A stretch of DNA of 64,000 bases, taken from positions 1-64,000 of the forward strand of contig JNVT01000097.1 of assembly GCA_000737985.1 (NCBI GenBank), written 5' to 3'. This DNA comes from Gammaproteobacteria bacterium MFB021. Lineage in GTDB: Bacteria > Pseudomonadota > Gammaproteobacteria > Pseudomonadales > Halomonadaceae. The notes under the pieces are model-generated. The model was given only the letters and a program-made list of their open reading frames with translations. It was not told the origin of the DNA and ran no database searches. Positions 61,007 through 64,000 of this stretch are shown here, one piece after another; the first letter of the stretch is position 1, and each line of letters starts with the position of its first letter. The position numbers and the translations under genes are program-made.

Positions 61007-63544
61007 TCACCCTTCTCCTAACAGCCCCAGGCTCTGCACCGGCGCCTGCCGGCGTAGGCCACGCGACAGTAAATGCCCGATCACGCCGATGAGCAGCGCG
61101 CCGCCGAACGGCAGCACCAACCATAGCCATAGATGCAGCCGCGGGGAGAGATCGAGCCAGCCGGCGTAGATGCCAAGCGCAGCGCCCTCGGCCAGCAGCG
61201 CCGCCATCAGCCCGCTGGTGAAGCCGAGCAGCGCGAACTCCACGCCCTGGACCCGCGAGAGCAGGCGCTGCCCGGCGCCGAAGACTCGCAGCAGCCCACT
61301 TTCGTGGGCGCGCAGGGTCTGGCTGGCGGTAAGCGCAGCATAGAGCACGCTGATCCCGGCGAGCAGCACGAAGCCCAGCACCAGCTCCACCGCCCGGGTG
61401 ACCTGGGCCAGCAGCTCGCGCACCCGTGCGAGGATGGCGTCGACGTTGAGCAGCGAGACGCCGGGATAGGCCGCGACCAGCCGTCCCAGCACGTCGCCGT
61501 GGGCGGCGGCATCGAGGTGGAAGGCGGTGATGTAGCTATGGCCGTAGCGCTCGAGTACGCCGGGCGGGAAGATCACGAAGAAATTGGGGCGAAAGCTGTC
61601 CCAGTCGAGGTCGCGCAGGCTGGTGATCTCGCCGGTGACGCTGTCGCTACCGATGGTAAACGTCAGGCTATCGCCCAGCCCCACCCCGAGGCGCTCGGCG
61701 AGGCCGCGCTCGACCGAGATCGGCACGCTGCCCGCGGCCACCTGGGTGTCGGCGTCGAACCAGCGCCCGGCGACCAGTCGATTGCTCTCCGGCAGCGCCG
61801 CGCGCCAGGTGAGGTTGAGTTCGCGCTTGAGCGCGTTGTCGTCCCGATGTGCCTCGGGTACCGCTTCGCGCGCCGGACGGTCGTCGATGGCCGTCAGGCG
61901 CCCGCGCACCATCGGGTAGAGCGCACTGCGGGTATCGGCGACCTGATCGAGAATGTCACTGAAGCCCTCACGCTCGCCGGGCTGGATATTGATCGCGAAG
62001 TAGTTGGGCGTATCCGCCGGTAGCTGAGTCTGCCAGGCACTCAGTAGATCGCCACGGACCAGGGTGATGATCGCCATCGCCGCGAAGGTGACGGCAAAGG
62101 CCAGCAGTTGGCCGAGACTCGCCTGGCGCCGCCGTGCCAGCTGACTCGCGCCCAGGCGCAGGGCGCGGCTGGCCTCGCCGCCACGCGCGCCGAAGCGTGT
62201 AGCCAGGCGCAGCACCAGTGCCAACAACAGCCAGCCCACCCCCCACAGCACCACAAGCGCGATCAGCCCGCCCACCAGCAGTGCCGCGGCGAGCCCGAGG
62301 TCACCGGAGTAGAGCCACAGCAGCGCGCCGAACACCAGACTGGCCACCGCCACCATCAGCCACGCCGAAGCGGGCAGCGGATCGAGCTCGCGGCGCAGCA
62401 CCTTGAGCGCACTGACCCGCTGCAGGCGCAGCAGCGTCGGCCCAGCGAAACCCACCAGCACCGCCAGCGCGGTCAACACCCCCAGCAGCAGCGGCAGCAT
62501 GCCCGGCGCCGGCAGCGTCAGCGGTAGAAAGCGCGCCAGCAGGGCCAGCAGCGCGGCCTGCCCCACCAGCCCCAGCAGCGCGCCGACCACCGAGGCCGCC
62601 AGCGCCAGCCAGGCCAACTGCCAGGCGAACAGCTGGGCCAGCTGGCGCTGACTGGCGCCGAAGCAACGCAGCAGCGCGGCGGTATCCAGATGGCGGTCGA
62701 CATAGCGCCGGGTGGCCATGGCCACCGCCACCCCGGCCAGCAGCACCGCCGCCAGTCCGGAGAGACTCAGGTACTTCTGCGCCCGGGTCAGGGCGCTGCC
62801 GAGCTGCGGCTGGTCGTCGCGCACGTCCTCGACCTCCACGCCCTGCTGGCGCAGCCGCGTGAGCAGATCGCCCACCGCTGCCACCGCCGCGGGGGAGCCC
62901 TTGGCCAGCAGTTCGTATTCGATCCGCGAACCTGGACGCACCAGCCCGGTGGCGTCGAGATCGGCCAGACGCATCATCAAGCGCGGGCTGAGGCTGGCGA
63001 ATCCCGCCGACTGATCCGGTTCGCGATCGATCAGCCCGGACACCGTCAACTCACGCTGACCCACCTGCACCGGTTCGCCGATCGCCACGTCGAGCAGCTG
63101 GGCGAGTCGCGGCGCGATCCATACGCTGCCCGGCGCCGGCCCCGCGGCGCGCTCGACGATGCCCTCACCGAGGTCGACGCGCAGCTTGCCGTAGAGCGGA
63201 TAGGCGCCGTCGACCACCTTGAGACTGGCCAGCTGGAAGGCGTCGCCGTGGCTGACCATGGAGACGGTATCGACCTGATCGGAGAGGGTCAGCCCGGCAG
63301 TGCGCAGCGTGTCACGCAGGTCATCGCCGAAGGGGTCACTCTGTTCGAGCTTGATGTCGCCGCCCATCAACTGGCCGGCCTGACGGGTCAGACCGCGATC
63401 CAGGCGGTCGAGAAAGAAGCCGATCATGGTGGTCGCCGCCACCGCCAGCACCAGGGCGACGAACAGCGCGCGCACGTCTCCGGCGCGCAGATCGCGCCGG
63501 AGCCCCTTGAACGACAGCGCCAGCAGCGAACCGGCCGCCCTCAT
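61007..63544 (-). CDS. ybbP: YbbP-like FtsX-family ABC transporter permease
   Basis: 845-residue permease with about 10 membrane helices, in two FtsX modules (about residues 260-380 and 720-830) and large periplasmic MacB-like regions. Conserved features: LALSFKGLRRDLRAGDVRALF at the N-terminus, GRFGARGGEASRALRLGASQL in the middle, and FGAGQRLLSRVQGVEFALLG before the last helices. YbbA-YbbP systems are thought to act in outer-membrane or lipoprotein-related export; the exact substrate is not known. Overlaps the ATPase stop by 4 nt. Confidence 0.9.
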   Translation of the reverse strand: MRAAGSLLALSFKGLRRDLRAGDVRALFVALVLAVAATTMIGFFLDRLDRGLTRQAGQLMGGDIKLEQSDPFGDDLRDTLRTAGLTLSDQVDTVSMVSHGDAFQLASLKVVDGAYPLYGKLRVDLGEGIVERAAGPAPGSVWIAPRLAQLLDVAIGEPVQVGQRELTVSGLIDREPDQSAGFASLSPRLMMRLADLDATGLVRPGSRIEYELLAKGSPAAVAAVGDLLTRLRQQGVEVEDVRDDQPQLGSALTRAQKYLSLSGLAAVLLAGVAVAMATRRYVDRHLDTAALLRCFGASQRQLAQLFAWQLAWLALAASVVGALLGLVGQAALLALLARFLPLTLPAPGMLPLLLGVLTALAVLVGFAGPTLLRLQRVSALKVLRRELDPLPASAWLMVAVASLVFGALLWLYSGDLGLAAALLVGGLIALVVLWGVGWLLLALVLRLATRFGARGGEASRALRLGASQLARRRQASLGQLLAFAVTFAAMAIITLVRGDLLSAWQTQLPADTPNYFAINIQPGEREGFSDILDQVADTRSALYPMVRGRLTAIDDRPAREAVPEAHRDDNALKRELNLTWRAALPESNRLVAGRWFDADTQVAAGSVPISVERGLAERLGVGLGDSLTFTIGSDSVTGEITSLRDLDWDSFRPNFFVIFPPGVLERYGHSYITAFHLDAAAHGDVLGRLVAAYPGVSLLNVDAILARVRELLAQVTRAVELVLGFVLLAGISVLYAALTASQTLRAHESGLLRVFGAGQRLLSRVQGVEFALLGFTSGLMAALLAEGAALGIYAGWLDLSPRLHLWLWLVLPFGGALLIGVIGHLLSRGLRRQAPVQSLGLLGEG

Positions 63545-64000
63545 GCCTGCACCTCATCGGGCTCGAGTGCCACCAGTCGGCCGCCGTCGAGACGCAGGCA
63601 GCGCTGGCAGCGCCGCGCCAGATGGGGGTCGTGGGTGACCAGCACCAGAGTGGTGCCGGCCTCGCGGTTGAGCGCGAACAGCGACTCGATGATCGCGCTG
63701 CCGGTGTCGCGGTCGAGATTGCCGGTAGGCTCGTCGGCGAACACCAGCTCGGGCCGGGTGACGAAGGCGCGCGCCACCGCAACGCGCTGCTGCTCGCCGC
63801 CGGAAAGCTGCTTGGGTAGATGATCCAGACGCTCGCCGAGCCCGACCCGGCCGAGCCAGTCACGCGCCCGCTGCTGATGATCGCGGCCGGGCGTCAGCTC
63901 CAGCGGCAGCATTACGTTCTCCAGCGCGGTCAGGGTGGGCAGGAGCTGGAAGTTCTGGAACACGAACCCTACCCGCCCTGCGCGCAGCGCGGCGCGGCCA
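63541..64000 (-). CDS. ybbA: YbbA-like ABC transporter ATPase (5' end cut by window edge)
   Basis: The last ~152 residues of a LolD/YbbA-class ATPase are visible; the frame is open to base 64000, so the true start and Walker A lie outside. Visible: Q-loop GFVFQNFQLLPTLTALENVMLPL, signature LSGGEQQRVAVARAF, Walker B LVFADEPTGNLD, and switch LVLVTHDPHLARRC. It forms the complex with the YbbP-like permease downstream (4-nt overlap). Confidence 0.95.
   Translation of the reverse strand, partial: GRAALRAGRVGFVFQNFQLLPTLTALENVMLPLELTPGRDHQQRARDWLGRVGLGERLDHLPKQLSGGEQQRVAVARAFVTRPELVFADEPTGNLDRDTGSAIIESLFALNREAGTTLVLVTHDPHLARRCQRCLRLDGGRLVALEPDEVQA

Overview
The window reads as a chromosomal segment of a GC-rich, halophilic gammaproteobacterium. 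The protein set and gene order fit a Halomonadaceae-like organism (Halomonas, Chromohalobacter or Salinicola type). This is inferred from nudE–hslR–hslO–pckA, nrdR–ribD–ribBA–ribH–nusB–thiL–pgpA and a glucosylglycerate compatible-solute locus; no rRNA or other marker gene in the window confirms the genus. Genes are densely packed, often with 4-nt ATGA overlaps. I see no tRNA, rRNA, CRISPR array, prophage or intact insertion sequence.

Layout. 1-6.5 kb is housekeeping and stress: tex (cut by the left edge), pckA, hslO, hslR and divergent nudE. 6.5-12.3 kb holds a small secreted repeat protein, a LysR regulator divergent from a UxaA/GarD-type sugar-acid dehydratase, a Gfo/Idh/MocA oxidoreductase and a membrane acyltransferase. 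12.7-18.4 kb carries a YdfG-like SDR, queH, lon and a DUF945-type protein. 18.5-24.2 kb is the riboflavin/NusB/thiamine/phospholipid operon headed by nrdR. It lacks riboflavin synthase, and its RibBA has a degenerate cyclohydrolase half.

24.3-31.9 kb contains a GH13_18 sugar phosphorylase, crcB behind a clear fluoride riboswitch, a beta-propeller protein, a MASE1-GGDEF diguanylate cyclase, and the pair glucosyl-3-phosphoglycerate synthase (gpgS) plus an MPGP-type phosphatase. The two flanking halves suggest a local glucosylglycerate synthesis/recycling module. 32.1-43.6 kb is a sugar-acid/polyol catabolic island: dgoK-dgoA, an AraC regulator, a Zn-dehydrogenase, a binding-protein-dependent ABC transporter with an embedded SDR, dgoD and a DgoR-like FCD-GntR regulator. 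Matching TGT-N3-ACA palindromes lie upstream of dgoA-dgoK and gntR-dgoD and predict one shared regulon.

43.9-56.8 kb is a surface polysaccharide locus: an O-antigen-ligase-like protein, rmlBACD (dTDP-rhamnose), galE, a WcaJ-type initiating transferase, a GT2 transferase, glf (UDP-galactopyranose mutase), a GlfT2-like galactofuranosyltransferase and a Wzm/Wzt exporter. Together they predict a galactofuranose- and rhamnose-containing glycan exported by an ABC transporter. The AT-rich leader and the AT-rich glfT2 3' half suggest acquisition by transfer. 57.6-64 kb returns to core genes: glyA, an aldehyde dehydrogenase with a 24-bp coding repeat at its start, and a YbbP/YbbA ABC system cut by the right edge.
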